A stretch of 64,000 bases of DNA, taken from Tubiluchus corallicola. Its lineage: Eukaryota > Priapulida > Priapulimorpha > Priapulimorphida > Tubiluchidae. The notes under the pieces were generated by a model. That model was not told the origin of the DNA. It worked only from the letters and a program-made list of their open reading frames with translations, and searched no databases. Positions 47,071 to 61,518 of the stretch are shown piece after piece (position 1 is the stretch's first letter; the number at the start of each line of letters is the position of its first letter). The translations under genes were made by a program, and so were the position numbers. The stretch lies in assembly GCA_030141605.1 (NCBI GenBank), contig JAQGDQ010000075.1, positions 561,501 through 625,500 of the forward strand, written 5' to 3'.

Positions 47071-48237
47071 TAACAAAATGTAATAACAACTTAAATTATG
47101 ATGCAAACTAAAAAATATTTTAAATTAAACATCACAGTATTATGATAAATATCACTTTACAACATCACAATAATGTATTTATGATTTTTTCACAATAAGC
47201 AAATGAAACTTCAAACAAACAAACATTCATTTAACCAAAAATTGGTGATAAATATGTGAAACATGTCTACAACTTTATAACAGTAATTAATAATAACAAT
47301 ACACTCATATCTCAGTTTGCCGGACAAAAGCGGAGAGTCTTTGGTCCGAATTACTGATTGTTTGTATTTACGGATACTAATCTATAGGTGCCAGATATTA
47401 GACTCACTGTAATGTAGAATCAATCGCCTAATTGTCTCAAAAATGTCTAGTGAGAGCTGCTCCTATGTAAAGTATATAAACTGTTGGCAGTTGACTCAAA
47501 TAACTCTGCGTAATTAAATTTTTATTTTTACATGTAGAGATATACTTATGGTTACACTGATATTATGATGTAAACAAATCAATGGCCCGCCAAGTGGCAG
47601 TCAGCTCATGAAACAACAGACTGTGTCCATAGTATGCAACTTTGTCTGATTCTTCCAATATCCGTAAAAGCGCGGTCCGGCAAACGTATATAAGTGTACA
47701 GAAGAAATGGACTAAAAAAGTTGTAAGGTACTTCAGTAATCTGAGATACTACAAATAAACAATGTACAATACAGTATAGCTGCCACACAGTATATTGAAT
47801 TTTCATTACCTGGATTTTTATCATAATTACAGGTTGCCTGCACTGTAGCCCATTTCAAGAAAGCACATATTTGTTTCTATCATTGTAAATTGGAAGATTA
47901 CCTGGGAACCATTGTAAATTTGCTGCTATAATAAGCTAAGTTTGAGTATCCATTTCTAAACATGTGTAACCACCTATGCTGGTTCGTGCTAATACCACCT
48001 TTGCACAGAAGTCTAAAGTTGTATGTTTACTGCATATTTATTACATTTAAATCTTTACCAGGCTATTTACAACTGTGCTAATATGAAAACCAACAAGTTG
48101 GTGCAATAAATTGTCAATTAGCAGAATACTAAATAAAAGCCTGATTTAACTTCTCACTAAACTTATAATTCTTTTCAGGAAACTCGTGTTCTAAATTATA
48201 GGATTTGTGGCACTGTATTCTACACATTAAATACATC
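47071..48237. other. Upstream region of DNA ligase III
   Basis: AT-rich, no gene or classified repeat seen. It should contain the ligase III promoter and 5'UTR. No TATA or initiator can be assigned with confidence. Confidence 0.5.
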
Positions 48238-48248
48238 ATGGTGTAATG
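48238..48248 (+). promoter_or_regulatory. Three-codon uORF whose stop overlaps the upstream ligase III AUG
   Basis: ATG GTG TAA at 48238-48246 shares its last A with the ATG at 48246-48248, forming a TAATG overlap. If this region is in the mature mRNA, ribosomes ending the uORF sit exactly on the upstream start, a layout that permits reinitiation or dampens use of that start. That the transcript begins upstream of 48238 is inferred. Confidence 0.4.
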
Positions 48249-48386
48249 CGTAGTTGTTTTAAACCACTATTGTCAGCAATCTATTTGGCATCTGCAACAC
48301 AATTATTTATTAACACTTATTGTGCAAACAGACTGCTCTGTTTCAAATCCCATCATTGCCTCTGGTTGCACACAAGCAGCAGTATA
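48246..48386 (+). other. LIG3: Putative mitochondrial targeting presequence of ligase III
   Basis: Forty-seven codons in frame with the inner Met begin [14 protein letters not shown] and contain Arg, Lys and His but no Asp or Glu, with many Ser/Ala/Leu, as matrix-targeting sequences do. In vertebrate LIG3 the mitochondrial form also starts at an upstream AUG in frame with the nuclear start just before the zinc finger. No AUG in any frame lies between the two starts. The upstream ATG has G at -3 and C at +4; the inner one has A at -3 and G at +4, which suits leaky scanning. Confidence 0.65.
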
Positions 48387-51300
48387 ATGGCTGACAACAG
48401 GTACTGTGTTGATTACGCTAAACGTGGGATGGCTGGATGTAAGAAATGCAAGCAGAAAATTGAAAAAGGACTGCCGAGAATTGCCAAAATTGTCAACAAT
48501 CCATTTACGGAGGAAGGCGGTGACATGAAACATTGGCATCACATTCCTTGTATATTTGAAACATTTGCTAAAGCTAGAGCCACCACCAAAGTCATTGAAG
48601 ATCCTGATGATTTGGAAGGATGGGATCAACTTCAACAAGAGGAAAAGGATTTAATACTAAAGTTAATTAAAGGTTAGTTAATAATTGTTATTTTTTATTA
48701 TTACTACTAGTTTGCAAATTCAGTCTTATACATCAGCAAACTGGCATCCTACTGATAGATAAACTTGATCTGGAGATCAGTTAGTCTAGTTGAATCTAGT
48801 TTCACTTGAGATGTACAACTCTAAAATAGATTTTCAGATAAGCCGAAACCTTGCTGTTATGTAATTCCTCTACAGATAAACAATATTTAGAGCAAACTTT
48901 ATATAATTGCTGTTCAATTAAATAGATTTCATTGCATTTTTGTTTATGTTGTGACAATTTAATTTTCTAAATATTTAGTAATTAACTTTTGCAGAGTTGG
49001 CAGAGCAACGTGAAAAGAAAGGTTCTTCCCCAAAGAAAAAGGCCTCAAAGCAGCAGATACAGATGACTTTGACAAGTCCGAATAAGCAGACAAACAATGA
49101 TAAAAATGGTTTGTAGCAAGCTATTGAAACTAACTAGAAAAATTACTGTTTCTCAAATCAAATTTAGTTTAACTATGCATTGGCTCTTCTGGTATTTTAT
49201 AAAACAAAAATTGTAGACGGAATCATGGATGTTATAATAAAAAGATAAGCCTTTTCGCAGTTTTGTTGTGCGCATGCTCAGTTGCTGCATTTTAAAGGTT
49301 AAGTGTACCACAGCAGTGCATCTTAACTACAACCGTCACATGACGTGTGGATAAAGCAAAGCCGTCTGCTGTATCAATTCAGTAACTTCACTTGTTTTAC
49401 ATGGTTTTTACTTAATTATGCATTAATCCTCATTATGCAGAGTGATTTACTAGCAGGATCTTGCTTGGGAACTAGAAAAATGAACTAGATAAGGTTCTAG
49501 CTACCTGTTAAAACTTTTACTGTTATAATAGCTTGTGCTGTGAGGCGTTTTCAAGTGTACACAAATGTGTTGTCTGGTACACGTAAGTTTTGACCTTTCC
49601 ACATTCATCGTCAATCAATGGAACTGTGGGAACTGTTTATTATATTTTTATTATAATGTCTATGGTTCCGTCTATAATCTTGTTCTGGTGTTTGTGTGGC
49701 TAGTTATAATTGAGGCAGTTTATTTATTATGTTGACATTATCTTAGATGCAAGTGTGAAATCTGTAGCTGCAGGGTTGTCGCATGTTGTGGCTGGAATTC
49801 TAGATCATAAAGACAACAGTTTTCGAGAATATCGTCGCCTTTGTGCTAAAATAGCTGAGGAGCCTAGTTATAACAGCAAAACTGCCATAGTTTCCAATTA
49901 CATTAATAAAGGAAATGATGGTGGTATGTTTTTTTTTGTATTAATTTGTAGGCTGTAATGGAAAATTTCAGTTACTATGTATTCTCAAATAGAAGATAAG
50001 AATGATCGTGCTTTAAATATGAAATATGACTTTGCTAAGTGAAAGATGTTTGAGCTATTCTTAAAATCCACAAATTACATTTATTATATTTTAGAATTAT
50101 TGTTATTTTGCAAATTGAAATGTGTGCTTCTTAAATGTGCAGATGGTTTCAAAGGTGATACATATTTATTGCTGAAGTTGTTACTTCCTGGAGCAGTCAA
50201 ACGAGTTTACAATTTGCAAAACAAGCAGCTAGTTAAACATTTCAGTCAGGTATTGAATATTACAATGTCTACCACTTTCGTTTTAGAATAATACAATGGT
50301 TAATGTTTACGCAAATGTATAATGGAACTATAGTAATGGTATAGTGATGTCGTGCTCAATTATAATGTGTGCTAAGCATATATACCTTAGTAAAATACCT
50401 AATTTCTAAATGCAAAATTCTTTAAAATTTAATTGTAGTTTCCGTTATTCATTTTGGCAATATATTAACAACAAAACTTACATCCGAATACTAATTAGAA
50501 CTGTGTTAAACTTCACATTTGCCAACTGGAAACTTGACTTTTTCAGTTATTCAACTAAACTTACCTGGTTCAGGGCCTTTTTAATATGTGTGAACTGATC
50601 TTAAATTTTCAGTAAAATGCTGAACAAAGCACATAAGTTTTGTAGAAATGCATATTTGAATCTAATGCACCTTTTGCGAAATACAAACAAAAAAATTATA
50701 ATTGAAGCAGAGTATTAAGTTCATACCATTTTTACCAACAGAATTATTAAATGATATCTTATTAAACAACATTTTATTAGGCAAATTAGAATAATACACT
50801 AAGTCCCATGAAGAATACTTAAGTACACACAGAACTGACACATGGCACCATAGCACAATGAAGTGTATCTGTATAAATATGAGAAATAGTGCACTTGTTA
50901 TACTGTTAAATTGACTGAATAGAATTGTTCAAAGTGTTCATGCTAGCAGTTGACCATTGAATGGTTTGCTGCTGTTCCAAATGACTATCTTGTTGCACTT
51001 TTGTAACTGGTAACATTGATTTAATTCCAGCTTTTTGGCACTAATCTCAATGATATGGTGACCGATTTAGAAAAGGTAATTTATCTCTTTTGTATTTGTA
51101 CATTTATTTTCGTGGTATTTTGCTGCGAAATGTCCCTCATTGTTCTAAATTTTTGCCAGATATGCTACTGTAATATGTTTAATTGCAAAAACGTTTGAGC
51201 CTATTTTAGTTTTTAAACATTTCTTGTGTTATTTTGAATTGGTATTCATTCTAATGCTTTTCTATGCATGCAATGTACGTTGGAATAAATCCATTTTTAG

Positions 51301-54300
51301 TCATTTTTCATTCATATTGTTTGACTTGGATATGTGTTTTTAATAAAAGCGTATTCACACATTTTTTTTGAGTATGCATTGCAAGCAATGAGAAATAGAT
51401 GCTAAACATTTGCAATGTAACCACATATAATCTGTTTAGTTTTATATAATGTATAAGTAAGATAACATTTTGCTGTTTAGTGCCATTTATGTATTTTTTC
51501 TGTTATTTGATACTAAGCAATGTATCTGTTACATATAAATGTCACTTTGATGCTGTTTTTTCAGGGTGATGTAGCTGAAACTGTGAGAATGTTTTTTGAA
51601 GAAAGTTTAACTTCAGTAAAACCAAGATCGAAAAGTGAACTTACACTTGCAGAGGTAATTAGTATTTCTTAACGAAAGCCGGCAAAAAAGTCTTTGTTTG
51701 CATTTTAAAATATAATTGCACCTGCATGATTTAAATATGTTCTGGTTTTGAAAAATCAGCTCATAACAAAACAATATTTATTCTGTTGATTTTTTGACAA
51801 AATTACTTTTCAATAATTTGTCATCTTGTAATAATCGTAAATCTTATCATGTTTGGAAAAAGTGGGCATATATCAGTTCACCCATGCATTTGTACTATTA
51901 CCAGAATGTCAGACTTATTGATATTACAGGTTGACGAATTCCTGAATGAGTTGGCTTTGCAAACTAAAGAAGATGATCAACAGAGAGTCTTGAAAAAGCT
52001 TGCGGACAAGTAATTCTACTATGTAGTTGCTAACACATTATTAAATACCGTATTTTCCCGTGTATAAGAGACCCTTTTTTGCTCAGAATTTTCACTTTAA
52101 AAATAGGGGGTCTCTTATACATGGGAGTAAGTCTTTTCAATAAGATGCATAACGACACTGATGATTTTAAAGAAATAAGTGCTCTACAACTGTTTTATTT
52201 CGAATAATTATAGTTTCCTTTCAATAAATCTTCTCCTTGGCTAAATTCTAATGATAAAATTAATGTACCGGGTAAGTTATTATTTTTTTAAATGTCTCTT
52301 TGGTATTGGAGAGAAATCGATTGTTCTGCAGCCAATCAACGCATCTGCATAAGCTCTCTGCTTAATTTAATGATTTCTATGATGAATAAAGTTATTCATT
52401 ACCAAAAAACTTTTTTCCAGAATTTTTGCCTAAAAATTGAAGGGGTCTCTTATACACAAGGGTCTCTTATACATGGGAAAATACGGTAATTGCTTTCTTT
52501 TGAGTATTTTTCTTACACTTTTATCACGTTTATTTCCATCTTTGAAAAATGGTCATGAAAATCATTAGATGAATATAACCTGCCTGATTTATAGTACACA
52601 CAAGCAAAGCTGGTTTAGACCAAAGCAATTTTGTGTATGCATTACAACAAAGGGCCAAGTTCTATACCATACATACTCTTTAAAAGGTAAAAACCACTTT
52701 TTACATTGCAAAAAACCTTGTCCAGATCATATTTTGTATTTTGTTGTTTTTGATATCTTAGCTAGGACAGGACAAGAACCATATTTTAACAAAGACCAAG
52801 TTCGAGTCTGTAGGCAAGCTCAGATTCAGTCTGTACTGGATTTACCTGTGTAAACTGTGTGTTTTTTATTGATGAGTGTTTATGATTTGTCAAATTATCC
52901 CACAATCCTGGGATTAGGTTTTCTAAGCTTTGTGGTACAGGTGTCAGCTAAGAATGAACCCTTTGTTTTATATCTGAAATGCCTAATTATTTTAGCAAAA
53001 GTTTGTGGTATGTGAAGTGCTTTTTTTATTTTTCATTTTATTGTATTTTAGTTGATGGTAGTCTATTCATAATTTGCATTTCAGAAGCACAGGAAATGAT
53101 TTAAAAATGGCAGTGCGGTTAATCAAACATGACATACGAATCAATGCTGGACCAAAACACGTGTATGTTTTCTAGTTTCTTTAAAACTGCATTTAATTAA
53201 TCTGATTATTCTAAGTAAAATATAATTACCACATTACGAACTTATACATATGTGTAGCTCTACTTATTTTGTTAATGGTGTTTTATTTAATACAGCAAAC
53301 TTTGTAATATGAAAGAATCGTTTAATTACCTGTTAGTGTGACAGGTTAATTATTTATAAATTTTATTTTATTATTTCCTGGAATATTTTTAATTATTATA
53401 CTGACTGACAGAGAAAAACCTAAAAACTGCCTAGGAACTGACACGGTGTCGTCTGGCCCTGGTTAGTCCAACCCAGTTTCAAAGGCATTGGTTTCAATTT
53501 CTGCTTTGGGAAATCTGAATTTGTTTATGTGAGTCTAATGATTGTAATTATTTCTAACTGCAATAATAGTAAAAAGAATTGCTTAATATGTGATAAACAT
53601 TTTCGTATTGTAATTGCCAGGCAGATCAATTTCTTCCAATGCTTCTCCTTAAGAGTACTCTGCATGTCTTTTTCTTATACCTTTCACCCTTTCTCGCACT
53701 ATAATGACAGTCATTTACTTATTTGTAACTCTTATTCACTAATATTTTAAAAATAGATAACCCTAATGTAGTTAATATTTGGTGTTAATAGCATATATAA
53801 CTTTTCAGTTTCTTGTTTCTATTTCAGTCTTGATGGATTAGATTCAAATGCCTATCAAGCATTCCAGGCTTCCAGAGATTTGAATGATGTGGTCAGCCGA
53901 GTGCTGGCGAATCGTAAGGAAGCAGTCAACAAGCCTGGAATGGCAAAGAGCATTAGTGTTCGAGCGTCTCTTCTGACCCCCGTTTTGCCTATGTTGGTAT
54001 GCACTGTACGCAAGTAATAGCATCCACTACTGTACCTTACTGGCTGTAATACTCATTGTCATTAATATAATGGCAAGATGTTCCTTCATGGTAGCAATAG
54101 CTGCAAAACCGTGATTCATTTTTCATAGTTTCCAACTCTGCACCAAGAATGGTTATCTGCCATTGAAAGTTTGCATGCTAATCAATTCTGAAAAACTTGG
54201 TTTACAAAGTGAGATAAAATAATCTGTTTTGTTCACCTAGTATGTGTTATCATAAAAGCTTTGGGCTACTGTGAATAAACAAAGCTATAAAAATGTTACT

Positions 54301-57300
54301 ATACGTAGTTTAATTGTTGGAAGTGCATGTTTCTTAACAGATTTTTCTTCTGGCTATAACAACATTTGATGAGACTGTAATTAAAAATTCCCTTTTCAAT
54401 GTTTTCTGCAGATTCTAGTGCTGCTGCCATCATTTGGAGATATTTAAGATGATACATTGTTTAAATTTCTATGTATTTTAATATCTTGCAGGCAGAGGCT
54501 TGTAAGTCTGTGGATTATGCATTGAAAAAATGCCCGAATGGAATGTATTCAGAAATTAAATACGATGGAGAACGGGTGCAAGTACACAAACAGGGAGACA
54601 AATTCCACTATTTCAGTCGAAGCCTCAAACCTGTACTAGGCCATAAGGTAAGAAGGTTTGTTGGTCAATATGGTCAATTCTGCCCTGTGCAAATACTGCC
54701 TTTGTGGTCCTATTGCATAAGACGCACTGTAGATAATATATTTTACCGGAGTATTACTGGAGCATAGTTAAACTAAAACTCTACAAAGATATACATGCCC
54801 TAGTTGATAACGTCAACCTGTTATTATAATAAACAAATACTAAGGTTGATAAATAACTGTTCCATACTTCTCATTGTAACTGGTTACTGATTTCTGGCTG
54901 TTAATTAGTAAATGTAATGATCTTATGCCAAAAATTAAGAAAACATAGTCGGTTTTTATTCCGAAATTAAGTATGACTTCTTACAAAGGATATTTGGATA
55001 TTATAATGCTGATGAGTGTACTATTGACAACTTATTGATGATCAAGGTAAGTTATGGTTATGCTTTTATTTGTGTTTGCCTTATTCAAGCCAAAAATATT
55101 TAAAGAAGTGGCTTGTTATCCTTCTTTTCAATGGAAAGGTTAGTTTCTAAACTTTTAAACATGATTGACTGTAATTTGGAAATTTTTAAACTAACATGGA
55201 CTCTTTAATGCTAGGACAGGTTTAGAAAACTTTTGAATTGACATTTCACTGAGACACAGAGCACAACAGTCAGTTAATTACATATCTCTACCATTTTACA
55301 ACTTCTGTCAAATAGTGTGTGTCTTGCTACAAACTTTTCTTAGGCGCACTGCACTATGGAAAATTTTGAAATATTCATTTTTGTAAAAACCCTAGCAGAA
55401 AAATTGATTTATATTTAACCTGTGAATTTTTTTCATTATCCTGTTGAATAATCGAGTTTTTTTCTCAAATGTTTTTTATTCATAGTCAAAGCTTGAGTTT
55501 AGCCTACAATCCTAAAATAGTTCTTACTGTTCAGCATGTAGTTTATGGTCCACTCAATGCCCATGCTTACCCATCTGGGAAGCTGCCTAAAATGGTGTTA
55601 ATGTTAGTCTACTATTCTTAATTTCAGGTCCAGCACTTTAAGGATTACATTCCACAAGCTTTTCCACACGGGAATGATTTAATTTTAGATAGTGAAGTTT
55701 TACTTATTGATACCAGTACAGGAAAACCATTGCCATTTGGTACTTTAGGAGTGCATAAGGTATGTTTTCTTTTTCTAATTTTGAAAATAATAGATTTTAC
55801 GCAAAAAACTATACCATTATATTTCGTTTTGTTTTATCTTTTTTTAATTTACATGGCACATTTACTAATTTGACTTTCTAGCATTTTTGAAAGATATTCC
55901 AGTTTAATAATTTTTGATGATCCATTTTTCTGAGTTGTATAATCTGTGTTTACGCTTCTTTGATGATTGTTTTGTTCATTTATTTTGACCAATGATGTGA
56001 GCTAAAGTATTAAATATGTACACTGAAAAAAAGCACAATCTTTTCTTTTTTAACAAGCTATTACATGAGCCATCCACTTGCCTTTGTAAGGAAAGTAACT
56101 AACTTCTAAAGCAATAAATGTAAGACATGCATGCAAAGCTAAATTTTATTTTGATTCACAATTGTTTCACCCACAAAATGTGGTCCTCTTCAGCTATTAC
56201 AGCCACATTACATTGGAAATTCCTTTTCAGAAGATAGACAAGCTAAAACAAGGATGATTTATCAAATCTTCTAAGACTAGCACAACAATTACATGGTCTT
56301 GAAAAATTACTAATTATAACTTACTAATAAACAGGGCTTAGCCAGAGAGTCCAGCCTCCCACCCCCCTTGAAAATCTGCAGTTCTGATAAGTTGCAGAAA
56401 TAATGAGATAAATTGATAAAATAAAAAAGTACAGTAGTTGCTGCTTAGTAGACTCACGGTTAATAGACTCAAGTGAGCATGTGCAGAACATCTCAGGTTT
56501 CTTTGTGTCAGTATAGTATTAATGTCAAAATGTATAAGAACTATAGTTACATAAGTCTTTCCAGCAGGTATGTGAAATGCTAAGTAATATAGATTTGCAT
56601 GGAAAGTTTTTTGGGGCATAATTTAACATTGTCTTTTCTTCCCCTGATTTACATGGCGAAGTGATGTCATGTAATGCGAATGCGATATGTGCATAAAATT
56701 GCTGTAAAGTAGTATAATTTTTTAAGATTATATTTCTGAAACCTACTTCAGGTGCCTCTTTTCTTGTCCTTTAGTGCATTTCACAGTTAATTCAAATCGT
56801 CTAATGTACAGTAACTTTGACAGCAACACCAAACTGTTACAAATATTACAATGATTTTGAATTGCTAATTATCATCTTACATGGGGTGCTGTGTTTTCAT
56901 GGAAAATTCAATTGTCATGTGTTTTGCTTTATCACTTCGACAGAGTCAACTCTTTTTCAGTACACTTAATCAAAGTGCTGCCTGGGGCACAAAACCCCTT
57001 CTGCCCCCTGGAATCAACAATTTTTATGTGCAAAAATCGCTGAAATGTTCACTATTTTTCAGCCTGATGATACAAATAACAATTATTACCTTTATACTTT
57101 ATCTTGATGTGTAAGTTATGGAAATCAATAGTGCACAAAGAGAATTATTATAGTCCAGACAATTATTGACAAATTACGTAACACATCAAATTTGTGCCCT
57201 GCAAAAATTTCGCTTACTGTTGTATTATGCAACAAGCTTGCTAAACGTTTCCTGTTGCTACCACTGTTGTTGGATAATATTGTTCTGTATATTTGCAGAT

Positions 57301-60300
57301 ACATACCTCTCACATTGTATTAATTACTTGTAAAGGTTTCAGGCATCATCAGCAGCATGTGTTGCTGTCTGTTTGATATTATTTCATGAAAGTACATACT
57401 ATTAAATTCAGTTTAATTACGTACTTTCACCTATCACAACGGTTTGACAGAAGTATGCGTAAATAGTCTACAATAAAACATACATTCTGCTTATGCCCAT
57501 GTTCTAACACAAACTGTATGCTTCATGTACAAATAAGCTTTTATGAATAATCACTATTAGGTTAGACTACAATAAATCTTTTTTTCAGAAAAAAGCATTT
57601 CATGATGCAAATGTATGTCTGTTTGTTTTTGACTGTCTTCACTTTAATGGACAAAATTTGATGGAAGTGTAAGTATTTTACTGTAAGCTGTAAAGACCTG
57701 TGTGATAACTGCCTTTGCCAATATTTAATGAAGAGGTTCAGTATGCATTTTTTTCATATAAAGTCAACATTTTGCAAGCTAGGTCGTGCATTGAGCTGAC
57801 AGAGCTGTTTGCGACAGTGTTCCTAGCCAAGTGATCATTGTGTATGCTTCAAAGGATTCAATACTTACTCTGGCAATTCGGTGAACACACACTGATTCTG
57901 GCCATTTACCAATAGAGAGATGATGAACACGCATCTGAATGTGACTAAAGCACCTGTGCCATTTGAGTGGTTATCTTGATCACGTTGAATAGGTCCTGCT
58001 GTGAATGCTGGATTCTGACTTCTAGTGGACTGAAGTGCACAAAACGAATAATGTAGATAGTTATAATTAAGCTATAATAATTCTCACAAATCAAGACACT
58101 GAATCAGCAGGGGTGTATTAGGTGTGTGAGAAGTATATTCATCCTTTCCCTCAAGTCACCATCTTGCCAGGCATGGCATTTCAACCAAGCACATACTATG
58201 TTCAGTACAATATAGCAATGATGACAATAGCTTATTGTCTTCCATGAAGTGTGTGATTTCAGAATCACAGTGTTTTAAGGCAATCGAATGCTTGAAGATA
58301 GTTAGCACATTACCGACATCGCTTTGCTTTGTGGAAAAGGTGACAACGAGTTATTGTCCATGATGCATGGATTTGAAATCATTTAATTTTAACTAACAAA
58401 ATACAGGCATTTGTTCTTCCTTACATTTTAGTGATAGCTGTTGTATTATATCTAATTAACTACTTCCTTCCTTTTGTTATTTGAAGTTGAATTTCTTCAT
58501 ACAATTCGAAAGCCAGTGTCCGGCATTCAACAGCGGGTCCTACTCATATTAGTTAATCGTAGCGAGACCAGAATGCGACTCGTTATCAAAGCTATACCTC
58601 TAAAATGGGCCACTGCATTGGCAGTTGTGTCTCAGCCATGTCCTGATGTGTGTATATCCTGCCTGTATGAGGTAAGCAACTCAGATCCACGTAGGGAATG
58701 AAACAGCCCAAAATGAGAATTGAAGCTATTCGTATCAACTCCCTAACAAACCTTAGTGCCATCTTAACTTCGCTAACTAGGATAACGATGGTATCATTGG
58801 GCTACACATCTCACTGCAGTAGAAACTTTTATATAATCTAGCAGTTCTTTATTGAATTCAGGCAATTTTAATTTTAAGGCAGACATTAGCCATGCGTTTT
58901 ATTATAGTTACTTGTTGCTTTATTTGCTGTTGAATTCTGTACCCTTGATTTGCAATTGTCAGTGAACATGCATAAGTTTGTCTAATTTTAGCTACGTATA
59001 ACTGAGAAAGCCATTTTTCAGGCCGCTAAAGGAGCGCCGGAAGTTCTTACATGAAAACATGAATGAAGTTCCAAATAGGATTATGTTTTCTGAGATGAAA
59101 TTCATAAATGTGAGTATTATTTGAACCGTTGTCTGTATAGTTTGTTGCATTTATTAGATGTGTAAATTTTTCTCTGTGAAGACAAATAGTTACAACTATT
59201 TAATTCATTCTACTTGCTTTAAGAAGTTGTATAATGACACTTGAATCGATTTTAAAGCGTTGGTTGAACATTTTACAATCCTATGATAGTGTTTTCACTG
59301 CTGTTTATCTATTATAAGCCATCTCATTCTTATTTAAGAAGCTGCTTGTATGTTTAGTGAAACTGTATTGATTCTCTGGCTTCTCTGCATAGCAGCACAG
59401 CTTAATTGGTACCATAGAAGAACTTCGAAACTAACAAGAATAATTGGTTTAGATTTAAGAGAGATTAGCATGCTTAGAGAGAGATTACTAGATCCGCTAC
59501 TAGATTAGCATGCTTAGAGAGAGATTACTAGATCCGCTACTAGATTACTAGACACTAGACAATTACTAGACAAAGAGTGTGACAAACAATGGCTGCCATG
59601 TTCATCTACATACAAAAACTACATTTGACTGTTAAGCAAACAGAGCTCTTAAGTGACAAACTTTTAAAGTATTAATTGAGCACTTAAGCCCATTGTCTGG
59701 TCCAGTTGAATCAATATTCTTTTTATTTTGCAGTTATTTTTACTAGGTTTCTTTGTGCTACTTTTTTAAGAAAAATGATTTTTGTAGTGCGGGCCAACCA
59801 GTCAAGGTCAGTGACTATCCCACTAAAATTTGCATTGTACATTGTCCAAGCTTAGTTTTTGAGCTCTTCACAACTTTTGAGTTGTAATTGACCTTTATTC
59901 CACTAATACCTAGTATAACACATTGTGTAAGCCACTGTGGCCAATTTTCTCAATGAATTCTATACCCCGATTAGGTACTACAGGTTACCTTTTGGTTGCC
60001 CTCTGTCAAATAAATTTTTAGTAATGTATTTTAACCTAGTCTTATGGTTTTGTGACTGACTTACCACCTTACCTGTGTGAGTGCTTCGTACCAGCTTTCA
60101 CAGCTCCGTCATGGGCATAGGAACATTATTCGTTTTATTTTATTCTTGCAGTTTTGTTAGTGCTTCTCTGCCTGTTTTTAAACAAGCATTTATGTTTGCT
60201 GACTCATATGGTTAAGGTCTAAGACTTGACCTTTGACCTTTAAATGCCAGGCATCAATACAAAAAAATACCGTCTTTGAAGTAGCTGCTTTGTCAGTTTT

Positions 60301-61471
60301 GGTGAACTAATTTGACTATCAGTTAGTTATTTAATTCAAAAGCTTAAATAAACCATTACCTGCCTATCTTAGCCTTTTAACCTAAAGCCACTGCCCACCT
60401 ACTATAGCAGCACATGGGCAACTTTCTTGTGTGACTATTTTGTAGAATTAAAATTGAGGCCTGCTTGAGCCCCACTGAGTGAGCTGAGACAACCAATTTA
60501 AATAAGTAAATTTATGCCTCATAAATGGGTCATCCGTATATATAACGATATCAAATTTAAGATAGGTAGGTGGCAGGAGACGCAATAACGTCATTATAAC
60601 GCAAGGTAGGTAGGTGATTTAGTCATTCATATGTGAGTGCGAGCAGCAGATAACACTACGAGGGTGCAGCCATTTTGCGCTGATCCCAGCAGGCTGCCAT
60701 TTTTTGTCAATTTCTTGTTTCGTAGTCTTGGTTCACTGTGTTTCTTTGTGATAAACTTCCTCAATCGCAAGCTCAGCTAAAAAATGTGCTATAACTTTCC
60801 CCAGATACATACCATTTGTGAATTTGCACACTGCCTAGTACAAAAGCTACATCGGTGTGATATCGATAACAATATAAGGGGTAGGTACGTGTTGGGGCAT
60901 ATAATAATGCCATAATAATGCAAGTTAGGAAAAGTCTTTGAAATCAGTTGAAAACTTGATATCGTTATAAGTGGGGGGGGGGGGGGGGGCTTAAATCCTT
61001 ACAATTTTGCGACATTTCAAAACTGTCATTTTTCTGTTTCGTCCTTATCGTGCCTTAACCACACATTCCAAAGCCTTTGGAACAGGTAATAATATTTCAT
61101 GTAATCATTCAGTACAAGTTGACCTTATGCACGTGCCATATTGACGATATGCATTAAAAGTGCTCATTTATGTGTCTGCAACATAGCTGAATGCTTATCA
61201 TCACTCCTAACCAAAGAGGGGTTTTCATTATCTTCTTGAGACCATTTGTGCAAAAGTTTAATGAGAAATACATGACATTCTATTGTCTATCTAATGCTCT
61301 TCTTGTCTTATCATTGTAGAAATTCTCTGACTTGAAGGACATGATGGTTCGTGTTATCAGAGAAGGACTGGAAGGACTTGTGTTGAAGGATGTTAATGTA
61401 AGTAAATTATCATTAGTTTGTTTGTCTCTTTGTTTGCGAATTCCAAATACTGCTAAATTATTATTATTATT

Positions 61472-61518
<47 letters not shown>

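Noticed and set aside
48303-48638. 111-codon minus-strand open frame opposite ligase III exon 1
   Set aside because: It is a shadow of the conserved zinc-finger exon on the plus strand, with no recognisable domain of its own.
53420-53520. Second tRNA-SINE (TGGCCCTGGTTAGTCC ... GGTTTCAATTTC)
   Set aside because: The B-box-like part departs from consensus at key positions and no repeat body could be delimited.
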